Source of the DNA: JAENVU01 sp963765075
GTDB taxonomy: Bacteria > Actinomycetota > Acidimicrobiia > IMCC26256 > JAENVU01
Direction: 5' to 3'
Assembly (NCBI GenBank): GCA_963765075.1
Contig: CAVXVA010000003.1
Location: forward strand, 620,001 to 684,000
DNA length: 64,000 bases
Below the pieces are notes generated by a model. That model saw nothing but the letters and a program-made list of their open reading frames with translations. It had not been told where the DNA came from and made no database searches. The position numbers were made by a program, and so were the translations under genes. This document shows, piece after piece, positions 27,486-36,559 of the stretch; position 1 is the first letter of the stretch; each line of letters opens with the position of its first letter.

Positions 27486-27491
27486 GTCCGG

Positions 27492-27497
27492 AGGGTA
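27492..27497 (-). promoter_or_regulatory. -10 box of the BNR-moaD-like operon (leaderless)
   Basis: TACCCT on the minus strand lies 6 bases before the ATG at 27485, with no Shine-Dalgarno visible. Confidence 0.45.
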
Positions 27498-27525
27498 CGT
27501 GGCTCGCTGAGTGTCGTCGACCGAC

Positions 27526-29448
27526 CTATCGCAGGGCGTAGTCGTCCGGGTCGGGCTCTCGGGTTCGCTGCCAGAACTCGAGCAACGAGAACGGCCAGTT
27601 CTGGGTGATCCGTCCCGACGCGTTCTTGTACCAGGTGTTCACACTCGCGGCGCCCCATGCCATCCGCGCGTTGGCCGCATCGACCCGGCGGTTGTACTCG
27701 TCGTGCACGTCGGTCCGAACGTCCATCGATGCCATTTCGCGCTCCAACAACATCCGCACACTCTCGACGATGTAGCGCGCCTCCAGTTCGGAGAAGTAGA
27801 TGATGCTGCCATTGATCACGATGTTGGTGTTCGGGCCGTACATCAGGAACAGGTTCGGAAAGTGAGGAACGGTCATCCCCAGGTAGGCGCGAGCCTCGCC
27901 GTTCCAGGTGGCGTGCAGATCCCGACCTTCGGTACCCCGCACCGTCATGGGCGTGAGAAAACTCGAGGCTTGGAAGCCGGTTCCGTAGATGATGACGTCG
28001 AAGTCGTGGTCGACACCGTCGGCCATCCTGATGCCGCGCTCGGTGATCTCACCGATCGAACCGGTATCGAGGTCGACGGTGTCGCGCGCGAAGGTTCGGG
28101 CCCAGATGCCGTTGTCACGCACGAACCGTTTCGAGAACGGCGGATAGTCGGGCACGACCTTGGCACAGAGATCGGGGTCCGGGAACTGGGCCTTGAAGTA
28201 CTCGGTGAAGACGCCGCGGACGAGGTCGTTCATCAGACTCACGGAGTTCGGAGACTCCCAGGCATCGTCGACGGCGGCCATCGGGACCAGCACTTCGTGG
28301 GACCGCCAGAAGATCCACACCCGATCCCAGTGGGCGAAGCCGGGCACGTGATCGAGCAGCCACCGCAACCCGGTCGGGAGGTCGTCGTGATAGTTCGGTG
28401 TCTCGAGGAGCCACGGCGGGGTCCGTTGGAACACCGTGAGATGCCCGGCCACCTCGGCGACCGCCGGGATGAACTGGGCTGCGCTCGCCCCGGTACCGAT
28501 GATCGCCACCCGCTTGCCGGCCAGGTCGACCGAGGCGTCCCAGCGCGCCGAATGGAATGCCTCCCCCGCGAACCGGTCGACACCCGGGATATCGGGAAAC
28601 CTCGGGCGGTTGAGTTGACCAACCGAACTCACGAGCGCGTCGAACTCGAAGGTCTCGACGACCCCGGCGCCATCCCGCACCGTCACCTGCCACACACTGC
28701 GGTCGTCCGACCAGACCGCTTCGACGACCTCGGTCCGGAACCGGACGTGCGGCCGAACTCCGAACTCGTCTGCGCACGCGCGGAAGTAGTCGAGCAGCAC
28801 CGGTTGGGTCGAATAGTGCTGGGGCCATTCGCTCGTCTGGGCGAACGAGTAGCTGTAGAAATGGTTCGGGACGTCGACCCGGCACCCGGGGTATCGGTTC
28901 TCCAGCCAGGTTCCCCCGACATCAGCGTTCTTCTCGAAGACCACGTAGTCGGCGCCCGCCTGGCCGAGTCGGTACGCGGCAACGATGCCCGACATGCCCG
29001 CACCGATGATGCCCACCCGGAAGCCGCGCCCGGTACCAACGTCGGCCACCGTCCACTCCGGTGCTCGACGGTCGATGCCGTCGATCGCGAGTTCTTCGGT
29101 CATCAGACTCGCGTAGTCATCCTCGACCGGCGCCCCCGCGAGGAACTCGAACATCGCTCGGATCGTCTCGACTCCGGGAGGTGGTGCGGCGACGTTGCCC
29201 GCGTCGCGGTACCGGCCGAGCGCCGCCGCGGCCAACTCGCGCGCCAGTGTCGCCTGCTCGGGCCCGATCCCGGCCGTGGGATCGAACGACTCTGATGCCG
29301 TCGGCCGGAGGTCGTCGCGCAAGAGCGACAGGTCCCCCGTGAGGCAGGCGACCGCGACCAGAAGGGGCGGGGTGTCGACGTCGGCCAGCGCGGCGAGAAT
29401 CTCGGCGTTGCTCTCGGTGATCGCTCGTGGTTCGGGGTCAAAGCGCAT
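27526..29448 (-). CDS. flavin-dependent Baeyer-Villiger-type monooxygenase
   Basis: A 640-residue class B flavoprotein monooxygenase. An N-terminal extension of about 135 residues precedes the FAD Rossmann motif IIGAGMSG (147-154), ENRYPGCRVDVPNHFYSYSF, the BVMO fingerprint FxGxxxHxxxW (FAGEAFHSARW) and the NADP motif IIGTGAS. The extension and total length resemble 4-hydroxyacetophenone monooxygenase rather than the shorter cyclohexanone type. It would insert oxygen next to a ketone using NADPH and O2. It stands alone on the minus strand between the BNR pair and a nitroreductase. Confidence 0.92.
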   Translation of the reverse strand: MRFDPEPRAITESNAEILAALADVDTPPLLVAVACLTGDLSLLRDDLRPTASESFDPTAGIGPEQATLARELAAAALGRYRDAGNVAAPPPGVETIRAMFEFLAGAPVEDDYASLMTEELAIDGIDRRAPEWTVADVGTGRGFRVGIIGAGMSGIVAAYRLGQAGADYVVFEKNADVGGTWLENRYPGCRVDVPNHFYSYSFAQTSEWPQHYSTQPVLLDYFRACADEFGVRPHVRFRTEVVEAVWSDDRSVWQVTVRDGAGVVETFEFDALVSSVGQLNRPRFPDIPGVDRFAGEAFHSARWDASVDLAGKRVAIIGTGASAAQFIPAVAEVAGHLTVFQRTPPWLLETPNYHDDLPTGLRWLLDHVPGFAHWDRVWIFWRSHEVLVPMAAVDDAWESPNSVSLMNDLVRGVFTEYFKAQFPDPDLCAKVVPDYPPFSKRFVRDNGIWARTFARDTVDLDTGSIGEITERGIRMADGVDHDFDVIIYGTGFQASSFLTPMTVRGTEGRDLHATWNGEARAYLGMTVPHFPNLFLMYGPNTNIVINGSIIYFSELEARYIVESVRMLLEREMASMDVRTDVHDEYNRRVDAANARMAWGAASVNTWYKNASGRITQNWPFSLLEFWQRTREPDPDDYALR

Positions 29449-29605
29449 TGTCTCGCAGTTTCACACGTCGAGCGCGGGCGTCGCCTCCTCGACCTCGTCG
29501 CAGTGCGCAGCACAGAACGACCACGCCCCACGATCGGACGGGACGGACGCCAGTGACCGCAGTACCGTGAGATCTCGGTCGCATCGACATCCCACCCGCC
29601 GTCGG

Positions 29606-30286
29606 TCATCCGAATGTCGGGCCGTCGAGCCGGTCGACCGTCGTGAACGACGACACCGGGGCGCGCGTGAGCTTGGTCAAGGTCTTGACCGGATGGCCCA
29701 ACACGAGCAACCCGGCGAGTGCATCGCGCTCGGAGAGACCGAGCGCGTCGCGCGCGCTCGCTTCCTCGCGGATCGCCATCGTGGTCATCACCCCGCCGAG
29801 GTGTTCCTCGCGTGCGGCGAGCAACAAGCTCCACGCGAACGGATACACCGACGCGGCACCGGCGAACGTGTATCGATCCAGATCGCGATCCACCGCGGCC
29901 AGCGCGTCGAGATCGACCGTCAGTGCGAGCAGCACCGGTGCACGATCGAGCGTTTCGGCGAACCCGTGCGGATCGGCCGCCGCGGCGATGGTGGGTGCAG
30001 CCGCAATCGCGGCGGCTTCCGCCGCGCGATCCGCCAACGGGGACCACGGCGTGAGTCCGGCCGCGCGTTGGGCCAGGTACTCGTACCAACCGGTGAGATA
30101 CAGGTCGCGGAGCACGGAGCGGATCGTCGGGTCCTTCACGACGATGACGTGCCAACCTTGACGGTTCCCGCCGCTCGGAGCGAATCGGGCCACGTCGAGC
30201 ACTCGAGCGAGCGTGGCATCCTCGACGGGCTCGTCGGTGAAGTCTCGAATCGCCCCCGTCGTGGTCAGTGCTTCGCGAAGATCCAT
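29606..30286 (-). CDS. nitroreductase-family flavoprotein
   Basis: A 226-residue FMN-dependent nitroreductase-like protein. It starts MDLREALTTTGAIRDFTDEPV and has the FMN-binding RFAPSGGNRQGWHVIVV segment, then ASVYPFAWSLLLAAREEHLGG. Many actinobacterial relatives have unknown substrates and may use F420 or FMN. A TAGTTT box lies 6 bases upstream of the ATG. The 157 bases between its stop and the monooxygenase start hold nothing I can identify. Confidence 0.88.
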   Translation of the reverse strand: MDLREALTTTGAIRDFTDEPVEDATLARVLDVARFAPSGGNRQGWHVIVVKDPTIRSVLRDLYLTGWYEYLAQRAAGLTPWSPLADRAAEAAAIAAAPTIAAAADPHGFAETLDRAPVLLALTVDLDALAAVDRDLDRYTFAGAASVYPFAWSLLLAAREEHLGGVMTTMAIREEASARDALGLSERDALAGLLVLGHPVKTLTKLTRAPVSSFTTVDRLDGPTFG

Positions 30287-30292
30287 GACGAG

Positions 30293-30298
30293 AAACTA
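30293..30298 (-). promoter_or_regulatory. -10 box of the nitroreductase gene (leaderless)
   Basis: TAGTTT on the minus strand, 6 bases before the ATG at 30286. Confidence 0.45.
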
Positions 30299-30439
30299 GA
30301 GGCCGCGGCCCGAAGCGGCCCGGCCCGCAGGGCCGCGTTCACCATCGCAGGGGTTCGTGCGCGCAGGTTGCTCGCGAGAAACGGTTCGGGGTCGAGCGTC
30401 TGACCGCACCCTGAGCGCGGTCAACGGGTCCGTCCGCGG

Positions 30440-30922
30440 TCAGTCAAACGCGGTGTCGAGCAGGGGCGCAGTGCAGATCTCGATGACCAAGCCATCGGGA
30501 TCACGCAGGTACACGGAGTTCTCGACGCCGAGGTCCGGGCCACGGAACTCGATCCCGTCGTCGATCAGCCGCTGTTTGAGGAGTGCGTACCGGTCGGGCG
30601 CCATCGAGATCGCGACGTGTTGGACACCACCCAGGGTCTCGTGGAACTCAGGATGCTCATAGCCCGGGAAATCGAAGAAGGCGAGGAGGTTGCCGGCCCC
30701 GAGATCGAAGAAGAGGTGCGCACTCGACGGATAGTCCCGATTCTCGAACAGTTCGACGAGCGGGAACCCGAGCAGGTCTTGGTAGAAGTCGATCGTGGCC
30801 CCGACGTCGGAACAGATGAACGCCGCGTGGTGCACTCCGCGGGCCGAGCTCGGCGGCCGGTCGGCCTCGGGAACGATGCGCGCCGACCACGGCGCGGTGC
30901 GGGTGGCGAAGTCCTCGGTCAT
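30440..30922 (-). CDS. VOC-family (glyoxalase/dioxygenase fold) protein
   Basis: A 160-residue vicinal-oxygen-chelate protein. It has the paired beta-alpha-beta-beta-beta modules: GVHHAAFICSDVGATIDFYQDLLGFPL with a metal His, then VQHVAISM with a second His and VYLRDPDGLVIEIC with the terminal Glu. It could be a glyoxalase, dioxygenase or epimerase, and the substrate is not evident. The ATG at 30922 gives a short N-terminal tail before the fold. It diverges from the acyl-CoA synthetase gene by 57 bases, and both have -10 boxes in that gap. Confidence 0.85.
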   Translation of the reverse strand: MTEDFATRTAPWSARIVPEADRPPSSARGVHHAAFICSDVGATIDFYQDLLGFPLVELFENRDYPSSAHLFFDLGAGNLLAFFDFPGYEHPEFHETLGGVQHVAISMAPDRYALLKQRLIDDGIEFRGPDLGVENSVYLRDPDGLVIEICTAPLLDTAFD

Positions 30923-30929
30923 CGGTCCG

Positions 30930-30935
30930 ACGCTA
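30930..30935 (-). promoter_or_regulatory. -10 box of the VOC gene (leaderless)
   Basis: TAGCGT on the minus strand, 7 bases before the ATG at 30922. Confidence 0.4.
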
Positions 30936-30967
30936 CTGCCACTCCGAGCCGATCGCCGAGGCACCGG

Positions 30968-30973
30968 TAGCCT
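30968..30973 (+). promoter_or_regulatory. -10 box of the acyl-CoA synthetase operon (leaderless)
   Basis: TAGCCT, 6 bases before the ATG at 30980. The extended form TAGCCTGC resembles TAACCTGC at glpD and at the alkyl-DHAP-synthase-like gene. Confidence 0.5.
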
Positions 30974-30979
30974 GCGGCC

Positions 30980-32551
30980 ATGTCCGGTTGGAGCTTCGTT
31001 CGCGTGTGGGATTCGATCGCCGAGGCGGCGCCCGAGAGGGTCGCCATCGTCTGCGGAACGGGATCGCGCACCTTCGGCGAGTTCGAGGATCGAGCCGCGC
31101 GCCTGGCGGGGTACTTCCAGCGGTCCGGCGTCGGACCGGGCGACAAGGTCGCGATCGACCTGTTGAACCGCCCCGAATATCTCGAGACCTTCTACGCCGC
31201 TTTGAAGATCGGCGCGGTTCCGGTGAATGTGAACTACCGATACGGGGTCGAAGAGACCCGCTATCTGCTCGACGATTCCGAGGCCCGCGCCGTCGTCACC
31301 GAGGCCCGGTTCGCGGCCACCGTCCGCGGCGCCGTCGATCAACTCCCCGGCACCCCTCCCGTCGTGATCGAGTTGGACGCGGACTACGACGCCGCCGGGG
31401 CCGGCGAGCGGTGTTCCGCGCAACACGAGGCCGACGGCGACGATCTCATCTTCCTCTATACCGGAGGAACCACGGGCATGCCCAAGGGGGTCATGTGGCG
31501 GAGCGACGATCTGTACGTCGCGCTCTGGCAGATGGGCCGCCCGGGCACCGAGCCACCGGATCCGCTCGTGGCCATCACTGCCGGCAAGCGTGCGGGAACC
31601 ACCTTGCCGGGTTGTCCACTCATGCACGGAACCGGCCTGTTCATCACGCTCTCCACCCTCTCGGGCGGTGGCACCGTGGTGCTCATCGACGAGATGGGGC
31701 TCGATCCGGTCCGCATCTGGGACGAGATCGACCGCAACGCCGTTGCCGTCCTCACCATCGTCGGCGACGCGTTCGCCCGCCCGTTGCTCGACGTGCTCGA
31801 TGCCGATTCGTCACGCTGGTCATTGGCCTCGCTGCGGGCCATCACGTCGAGCGGCGTGACGTGGAGCCCCGAGGTGAAGCGTGGCCTCCTCGATCACCTG
31901 CCAACGATCACGCTGCTGGATTCCTTGGGCGCGTCCGAAGGGCTGATGTCGAGATCGGCGTCGCGCGCCGACGACGCCGAGATTGCCCCCGCCCGCTTCG
32001 CCGTCAACGACCGCGTGCGGGTCCTGACCGACGACGGTCGCGAGGTGGAGCCGGGCAGCGACGAGGTCGGGATGGTCGGCGTCGGCGGCCGGATTCCACT
32101 CGGCTACTACCGTGATCCCGAGAAGACTGCGAAAACCTTCCGGACCGTGAACGGAACCAGATATTCGATTCCCGGCGACTACGCGACCGTCGATCCCGAC
32201 GGCACCATCAAGCTCCTGGGTCGAGGTTCCGCCACCGTCAACACCGGAGGTGAGAAGGTCTACCCCGAAGAAGTCGAGTTGGTACTCCGCCAACATGCCG
32301 CCGTCGACGACTGCGTCGTCGTCGGCATTCCGAACGATCGGTTCGGGGAAATGGTCGTGGCCATGGTCGTGACGCGCGACCCCATCGAGGAGGACACATT
32401 GCGCGAACACTGCAAGACCCGAGGACTCTCGGGCTACAAGATCCCGAAACGCGTCGTCGTGATCGACGACATGCACCGTGCCCCCAATGGCAAAGCCGAT
32501 TACCGCCTGCTCCGCGAACTCGCGGTGACCGCGCTCGGAGCCGACACGTGA
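30980..32551 (+). CDS. AMP-dependent acyl-CoA synthetase
   Basis: A 523-residue ANL-superfamily ligase that activates a fatty or other organic acid with ATP and joins it to CoA. Visible motifs are the A3 loop FLYTGGTTGMPKGVMW, LPGCPLMHGTGLF, TLLDSLGASEG, the hinge region GDYATVDPDGTIKLLGRGS and a C-terminal lysine in PNGKADYR. Length is typical. It overlaps the NYN/S1 gene by one base (TGATG), making a five-gene run with CoA transferase downstream. The gene beginning at 63780 encodes a paralogue. Confidence 0.93.
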   Translation: MSGWSFVRVWDSIAEAAPERVAIVCGTGSRTFGEFEDRAARLAGYFQRSGVGPGDKVAIDLLNRPEYLETFYAALKIGAVPVNVNYRYGVEETRYLLDDSEARAVVTEARFAATVRGAVDQLPGTPPVVIELDADYDAAGAGERCSAQHEADGDDLIFLYTGGTTGMPKGVMWRSDDLYVALWQMGRPGTEPPDPLVAITAGKRAGTTLPGCPLMHGTGLFITLSTLSGGGTVVLIDEMGLDPVRIWDEIDRNAVAVLTIVGDAFARPLLDVLDADSSRWSLASLRAITSSGVTWSPEVKRGLLDHLPTITLLDSLGASEGLMSRSASRADDAEIAPARFAVNDRVRVLTDDGREVEPGSDEVGMVGVGGRIPLGYYRDPEKTAKTFRTVNGTRYSIPGDYATVDPDGTIKLLGRGSATVNTGGEKVYPEEVELVLRQHAAVDDCVVVGIPNDRFGEMVVAMVVTRDPIEEDTLREHCKTRGLSGYKIPKRVVVIDDMHRAPNGKADYRLLRELAVTALGADT

Positions 32552-33912
32552 TGGCCGACCATTTCGTCATCGACGGTTCGAACCTCGCGACCGAGGGCAA
32601 CACCGAGCCGAGCCTGGCGCAACTGCGCGAGGCCGTGGACGCATTCCGCGGCGAACACCCGGGTACCACCGTCACGGTCGTCGTCGACGCCAGCTTCGAA
32701 CACCGCATCGACCCCTCCGAGCGCGCCGCATTCTCCAAGGCCGAGATCGCGAGCGAAGTCGTCTCACCGCCGGCCGGAGCCGTCGGTCGCGGCGACGGGT
32801 TCCTGCTCCAGATCGCGAACCGAACGAACGCGACCGTCGTGAGCAACGACTCGTTTCAGGAGTTCCACGCCGAGTACGAGTGGCTGTTCGAGCCCGGTCG
32901 CCTCATCGGCGGCAAGCCCGTCCCCGGCGTGGGCTGGATCTTCTCCCTTCGGCGCCCGGTCCGCGGGATCATCAGCCGGAAGACCACCCAGCGAGCGAAG
33001 AAGGAAGCCCGAGACCAGGACCAGGTACGCGACGCCATCGCGGAAGCGACCGCCGATGCGATGAGCAGCACGACGGGCCGCCGGCGCCGGCGCGGGGGCC
33101 GGGGCCGCGCAACGCCGACCACGACGACGCCCGAACCGGAAGCCGTCAATCAGCCGGCGCCGTTCTTGCAGTTCGTGATCGACCACCGGCTCGGCACCGA
33201 AGTGCACGGCGTCGTCGACTCGTTCTCGTCGCACGGCGCGTTCGTCGTCGTCGACGACGTTCGTTGCTATGTCCCTATCGGCGCGATGGGTGAGCCCCGC
33301 CCCTCGAAGGCTCGAGACGTCCTCACGCGCGGGGAGACGCGGACCTTCGTGGTCCAGGCGGTCGATGCGCCCCGTCGCGGGATCGAACTGGCGCTCCCCG
33401 GCTTCGCCAAGGTCGCCGGAGCGCCGAGTGACGAGACCGTCGCGGCCGAGGTCAAGGGGAACCGCCCGAAGAAGACCGCCCTGACCGCCAAGACGCCCGC
33501 AACCAGATCACCGGGCAAGCAGGCGGCGACCAAGACGGGCGGGAAGAAGGCGCCCGCGAAGAAGACCTCGACGAAGGCGCCCGCCAAGAAGGCACCGGCC
33601 ACGACCGCGACGAAGAAGAGTCCACCGAAACGGACCCCGGCCAAGCCTCAGCCCAAGCAGCCGGTCGCCAGGAAGACCCCGACCAAGGCACCCGCCAAGA
33701 AGGCACCCGCCAAGGCCGCGCCGGTCAAGGCACCCGCCAAGAAGGCACCCGCCAAGGCCGCGCCGGTCAAGGCACGCTCCAAGAAGGCACCCGCCAAGGC
33801 CGCGCCGGTCAAGGCACGCTCCAAGAAGGCACCCGCCAAGGCGGCCGCCAAGAAGACCCCCGCCAAGGCCGCGCCGGTCAAGAAGGCCACACCGAAGAAG
33901 CGAGGACGCTGA
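32551..33912 (+). CDS. NYN-domain nuclease-like protein with S1-like domain and histone-H1-like tail
   Basis: A 453-residue protein in three parts. Residues 1 to about 150 look like a NYN/PIN-type RNase: FVIDGSNLATEG (D8), VVVDASFEHRI and TVVSNDSFQEF supply the acidic residues. Residues about 200-290 resemble an S1/OB RNA-binding domain (VHGVVDSFSSHGAFVVVDDVRCYVPIG...). Residues 300-453 are a Lys/Ala/Pro-rich tail like histone H1 or mycobacterial HupB, with a 14-residue unit repeated four times. Likely role: RNA turnover or nucleoid-linked RNA processing (inference). The ATG at 32551 overlaps the previous stop. The tail should bind nucleic acid non-specifically. Confidence 0.75.
   Translation: MADHFVIDGSNLATEGNTEPSLAQLREAVDAFRGEHPGTTVTVVVDASFEHRIDPSERAAFSKAEIASEVVSPPAGAVGRGDGFLLQIANRTNATVVSNDSFQEFHAEYEWLFEPGRLIGGKPVPGVGWIFSLRRPVRGIISRKTTQRAKKEARDQDQVRDAIAEATADAMSSTTGRRRRRGGRGRATPTTTTPEPEAVNQPAPFLQFVIDHRLGTEVHGVVDSFSSHGAFVVVDDVRCYVPIGAMGEPRPSKARDVLTRGETRTFVVQAVDAPRRGIELALPGFAKVAGAPSDETVAAEVKGNRPKKTALTAKTPATRSPGKQAATKTGGKKAPAKKTSTKAPAKKAPATTATKKSPPKRTPAKPQPKQPVARKTPTKAPAKKAPAKAAPVKAPAKKAPAKAAPVKARSKKAPAKAAPVKARSKKAPAKAAAKKTPAKAAPVKKATPKKRGR
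33688..33855 (+). repeat. four tandem 42-base repeats encoding the H1-like tail
   Basis: Units start at 33688, 33730, 33772 and 33814. Units 1 and 2 are identical and encode APAKKAPAKAAPVK. Units 3 and 4 start ARSKK, and unit 4 ends differently. The near-identity at DNA level points to recent slippage or unequal exchange. Confidence 0.9.
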
Positions 33913-33914
33913 CC

Positions 33915-34250
33915 ATGAACGACCCGACCCCTTCGATCACCGTCGGCGATGTCGACGAACTCGACCGACCGGTGTTCCTCGACGTCCGCGAGCAGGACGA
34001 GTACGACGCGGGCCACGCACCCGGGGTGACCTGGCACGCACTCGGCACCCTCGACGGGGTCGTTGGACTGCTTCCCACCACGCAGCCCATCGTGTGCATC
34101 TGTCGGAGCGGCGGCCGCTCGGCCCGAGCAACCGACTTCCTGCGCGCCCAGGGCCTCGATGCCGTCAACCTCGAAGGTGGTATGCAGGCGTGGGCGGCGT
34201 TCGGGTTCGACGTCGTGCGCGACGACGGCTCCGACGGCACCGTGATCTGA
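33915..34250 (+). CDS. rhodanese-domain sulfurtransferase-like protein
   Basis: A single-domain rhodanese of 111 residues. It has FLDVREQDEYDAGHAPG near the N-terminus and the active-site loop CRSGGR with C63, then LEGGMQAWAAFG. It would carry a persulfide on C63. It starts two bases after the NYN/S1 stop and ends nine bases before the CoA-transferase gene, so it is part of the same operon. The link to its neighbours is unclear. Confidence 0.92.
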   Translation: MNDPTPSITVGDVDELDRPVFLDVREQDEYDAGHAPGVTWHALGTLDGVVGLLPTTQPIVCICRSGGRSARATDFLRAQGLDAVNLEGGMQAWAAFGFDVVRDDGSDGTVI

Positions 34251-34259
34251 GCCACCGGA

Positions 34260-35513
34260 GTGCCGGTGCGCCCCACTCCGTCCGACGACGGCCCACTCGC
34301 GGGTATTCGCGTCCTCGACTTCTCGCGGGTGCTGTCCGGGCCCATCGCCGGGCGCAACCTGCACGACCTCGGTGCCGAGGTCATCAAGATCGAACCGCCC
34401 GAGGGCGACTTGGTCCGCTACGCCCAGCCCAAGGTCGGTTCGATCTCGTTGTACTACGCGCAACAGAACACCGGGAAGCGCAACATCTCGATCGATCTCC
34501 GACACCCGGAGGCGCCCGACCTCGTCGGCCGCCTCGCCGAGACGGCCGATGTCGTTCTGGAGAACTACCGACCAGGGGTCATGGAGCGTCTGGGTATCGG
34601 CTGGGACGCGCTGACGGCCCGCAATCCGCGGCTCGTGATGGCGTCGATCAGCGGCTACGGCCAGACCGGCCAGTGGCGCGACCGCCGCGCCTACGCGGTG
34701 GTGATTCATGCCGAGATGGGCCTGATCGAAGCGGGCGCACGGTGGCGGGCCGATGCCGCCGGCACTCCCGAGGCGACGGTGGAGCTCCAGGACGGGATGA
34801 GCCACGGCGACGTGTACGCCGGCCTCCACCTGACCTCGGCGATTCTCGCCGCGCTGTTCCAACGGGAACGGTCGGGTCGCGGCCAATGGGTCGAGGTCGA
34901 CATGGCGGAGTCACTCCTCCATGCCAACGACTTCACCCACTGGGACCTCGCGCCCACCGACCCCGGCGACTACCGGCCCACCCTCGCACCGCCGTATACA
35001 CCGATCGTGCGCACCGGTGCCGGACCCAGCGTCGTCATCGCGGGTGATCCCGCGGGCCCTGGCATCCTCGAGATGTACACCGCCGCGATGCAACGCCCGG
35101 AGCTACTCGACGATCCGCGGTTCGCGACCGCGTCGCGCCGGACGCACCGCGCAGAGATCATTGCGATCGTCGAAGCATGGACGATGACCTTCACCAAACT
35201 TGATGAACTCGAAGCGATTCTCGCGAGTGCGAACCTCCCCATGGGCGTGGTCCGCAGCTCCGGCGCGGCCGCCCGATCGGCATGGGCCGACGAGCGCGGC
35301 GCCATCGTCCAGGTCGACGACCGGCACGGGTCCACGGTCGGGATCCCGGAGGCGCCCTGGCGCTTTTCCGCAGCAACCACAGGCGCGCACGGCGCGCCGG
35401 CCTACCGCGGTGAACACAATCGTGAGGTCCTGCGCGAGCTGATCGGGGCCGACGACGAGACTCTCGATCGCTGGGAGTCCGAGCGGTTGCTGTCGGCGCG
35501 ACTCCCGCGCTGA
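34260..35513 (+). CDS. CaiB/BaiF family CoA transferase (class III)
   Basis: A 417-residue class III CoA transferase. It starts GPLAGIRVLDFSRVLSGPIAGRNLHDLGAEVIKIEPP, and DVVLENYRPGVMERLGIGWD, VMASISGYGQTG and a likely catalytic Asp in VELQDGMSHGD follow. It would move CoA between two carboxylic acids, fitting the acyl-CoA synthetase at the start of this run. The GTG at 34260 is used; the segment before PLAGIRV is short and variable. Ends 143 bases before the next gene. Confidence 0.92.
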   Translation: MPVRPTPSDDGPLAGIRVLDFSRVLSGPIAGRNLHDLGAEVIKIEPPEGDLVRYAQPKVGSISLYYAQQNTGKRNISIDLRHPEAPDLVGRLAETADVVLENYRPGVMERLGIGWDALTARNPRLVMASISGYGQTGQWRDRRAYAVVIHAEMGLIEAGARWRADAAGTPEATVELQDGMSHGDVYAGLHLTSAILAALFQRERSGRGQWVEVDMAESLLHANDFTHWDLAPTDPGDYRPTLAPPYTPIVRTGAGPSVVIAGDPAGPGILEMYTAAMQRPELLDDPRFATASRRTHRAEIIAIVEAWTMTFTKLDELEAILASANLPMGVVRSSGAAARSAWADERGAIVQVDDRHGSTVGIPEAPWRFSAATTGAHGAPAYRGEHNREVLRELIGADDETLDRWESERLLSARLPR

Positions 35514-35656
35514 TTCACCCCTGGGTCGGAATACCCGCACGGACAACCGCGTGCGATGTCCGTACCGTACCGACCTCGAGTTCGGGGTTGGCGAGGGACC
35601 GGCGCAAGCACCGTGGCCGATCGGCTTCCCACGGATGGGGATTTCATTGCACGACC

Positions 35657-36550
35657 ATGGATGGTGACCGCCGTATGTACCCCCGCAGCCCCGGACTCGT
35701 TCGATTCACCCGACTCGGAGTGGTCGTCGCGCTCGCCGTCCTCATCGGCGGCGCCGCGATTCGGGTTGCGTTGCCCGCCCGCGCCGATGCCGTGGTGGGG
35801 ACCGACCCGGTCGGCGCCCATGTCGAACTCGATCACGGCGGCACCTGGGTCGAGACCCGTCCCCGTTCGGGCGCGACCACCACACCGACCGGGTGTCGAC
35901 GGCGATGGATCCCGTCGGGTGCGTTCGAGCTGCGAATCACCCCGCTCGGCGACTACCGCCAGGTCCCGATGGGCGAGCCGCGACCCGGACCCGAGTACTC
36001 GCCGTACCAAGTGTGGTGCGACGCCGACTACCTGGGCGCGGTCTGGATCCGACCGCAACAGTTCGGTGTGGATCCCTTGGTGATCGCCGAGCGTCTCGTC
36101 CGCGATCTGCCCTACCCGGCCGCGACCGTCGGCGCGCATCCCGCCACGCGCGGCCTGACCGGGCTCGAGACCCGATTCTGGGTCGGGGGCTACACCACTT
36201 CGCCGATCACCGACGCCGTGACCGCGTTCGGGATGCGGGTCGAGGTCGAGGCCACCCCGGGCACGGTCAGCTGGGATTTCGGCGACGGCACGACCCTCAA
36301 CGGCGGCGGCGTGGGCTCCACACCCACCACCCTCTCGGAGGTGGCCCACACCTTCGAGGTCCGAGCCCGGCCCACATTCGCCGTGCGGGCCCTCCTCAAT
36401 CTGGCGGTCCGCTGGCGCTTGAACGGCGGGCCCTGGCAGAGTCTCGATCCGATCGCCCGCTCGGCCCTTCTCAGCTACCCCGTGGTCGAGTCTCGCGCCG
36501 CGCTGGTCCCGGACCGACTCAACCGGAGAGCCACTCGGGGCGACCGGTAA
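35657..36550 (+). CDS. exported protein with PKD-like domain, function unknown
   Basis: A 297-residue protein with an N-terminal membrane or signal helix (LGVVVALAVLIGGAAIRVAL, then ARA) and a secreted body. GTVSWDFGDGTT resembles the PKD core. Cys residues are present at CRRRW and VWCDADY. The ATG at 35657 is preferred, though the ATG at 35675 (MYPRSP) is equally possible. It ends nine bases before glpD, but glpD has its own -10 box. Not recognised further. Confidence 0.75.
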   Translation: MDGDRRMYPRSPGLVRFTRLGVVVALAVLIGGAAIRVALPARADAVVGTDPVGAHVELDHGGTWVETRPRSGATTTPTGCRRRWIPSGAFELRITPLGDYRQVPMGEPRPGPEYSPYQVWCDADYLGAVWIRPQQFGVDPLVIAERLVRDLPYPAATVGAHPATRGLTGLETRFWVGGYTTSPITDAVTAFGMRVEVEATPGTVSWDFGDGTTLNGGGVGSTPTTLSEVAHTFEVRARPTFAVRALLNLAVRWRLNGGPWQSLDPIARSALLSYPVVESRAALVPDRLNRRATRGDR

Positions 36551-36553
36551 CCT
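36548..36553 (+). promoter_or_regulatory. -10 box of glpD (leaderless)
   Basis: TAACCT, 6 bases before the ATG at 36560 and lying within the end of the preceding gene. The extended form is TAACCTGC. Confidence 0.5.
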
Positions 36554-36559
36554 GCACCG

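Noticed and set aside
33474..33912. Possible CRISPR or other array from the regular repeats
   Set aside because: The repeats are in-frame, have no spacers and encode a Lys/Ala/Pro tail; they are a coding tandem repeat.
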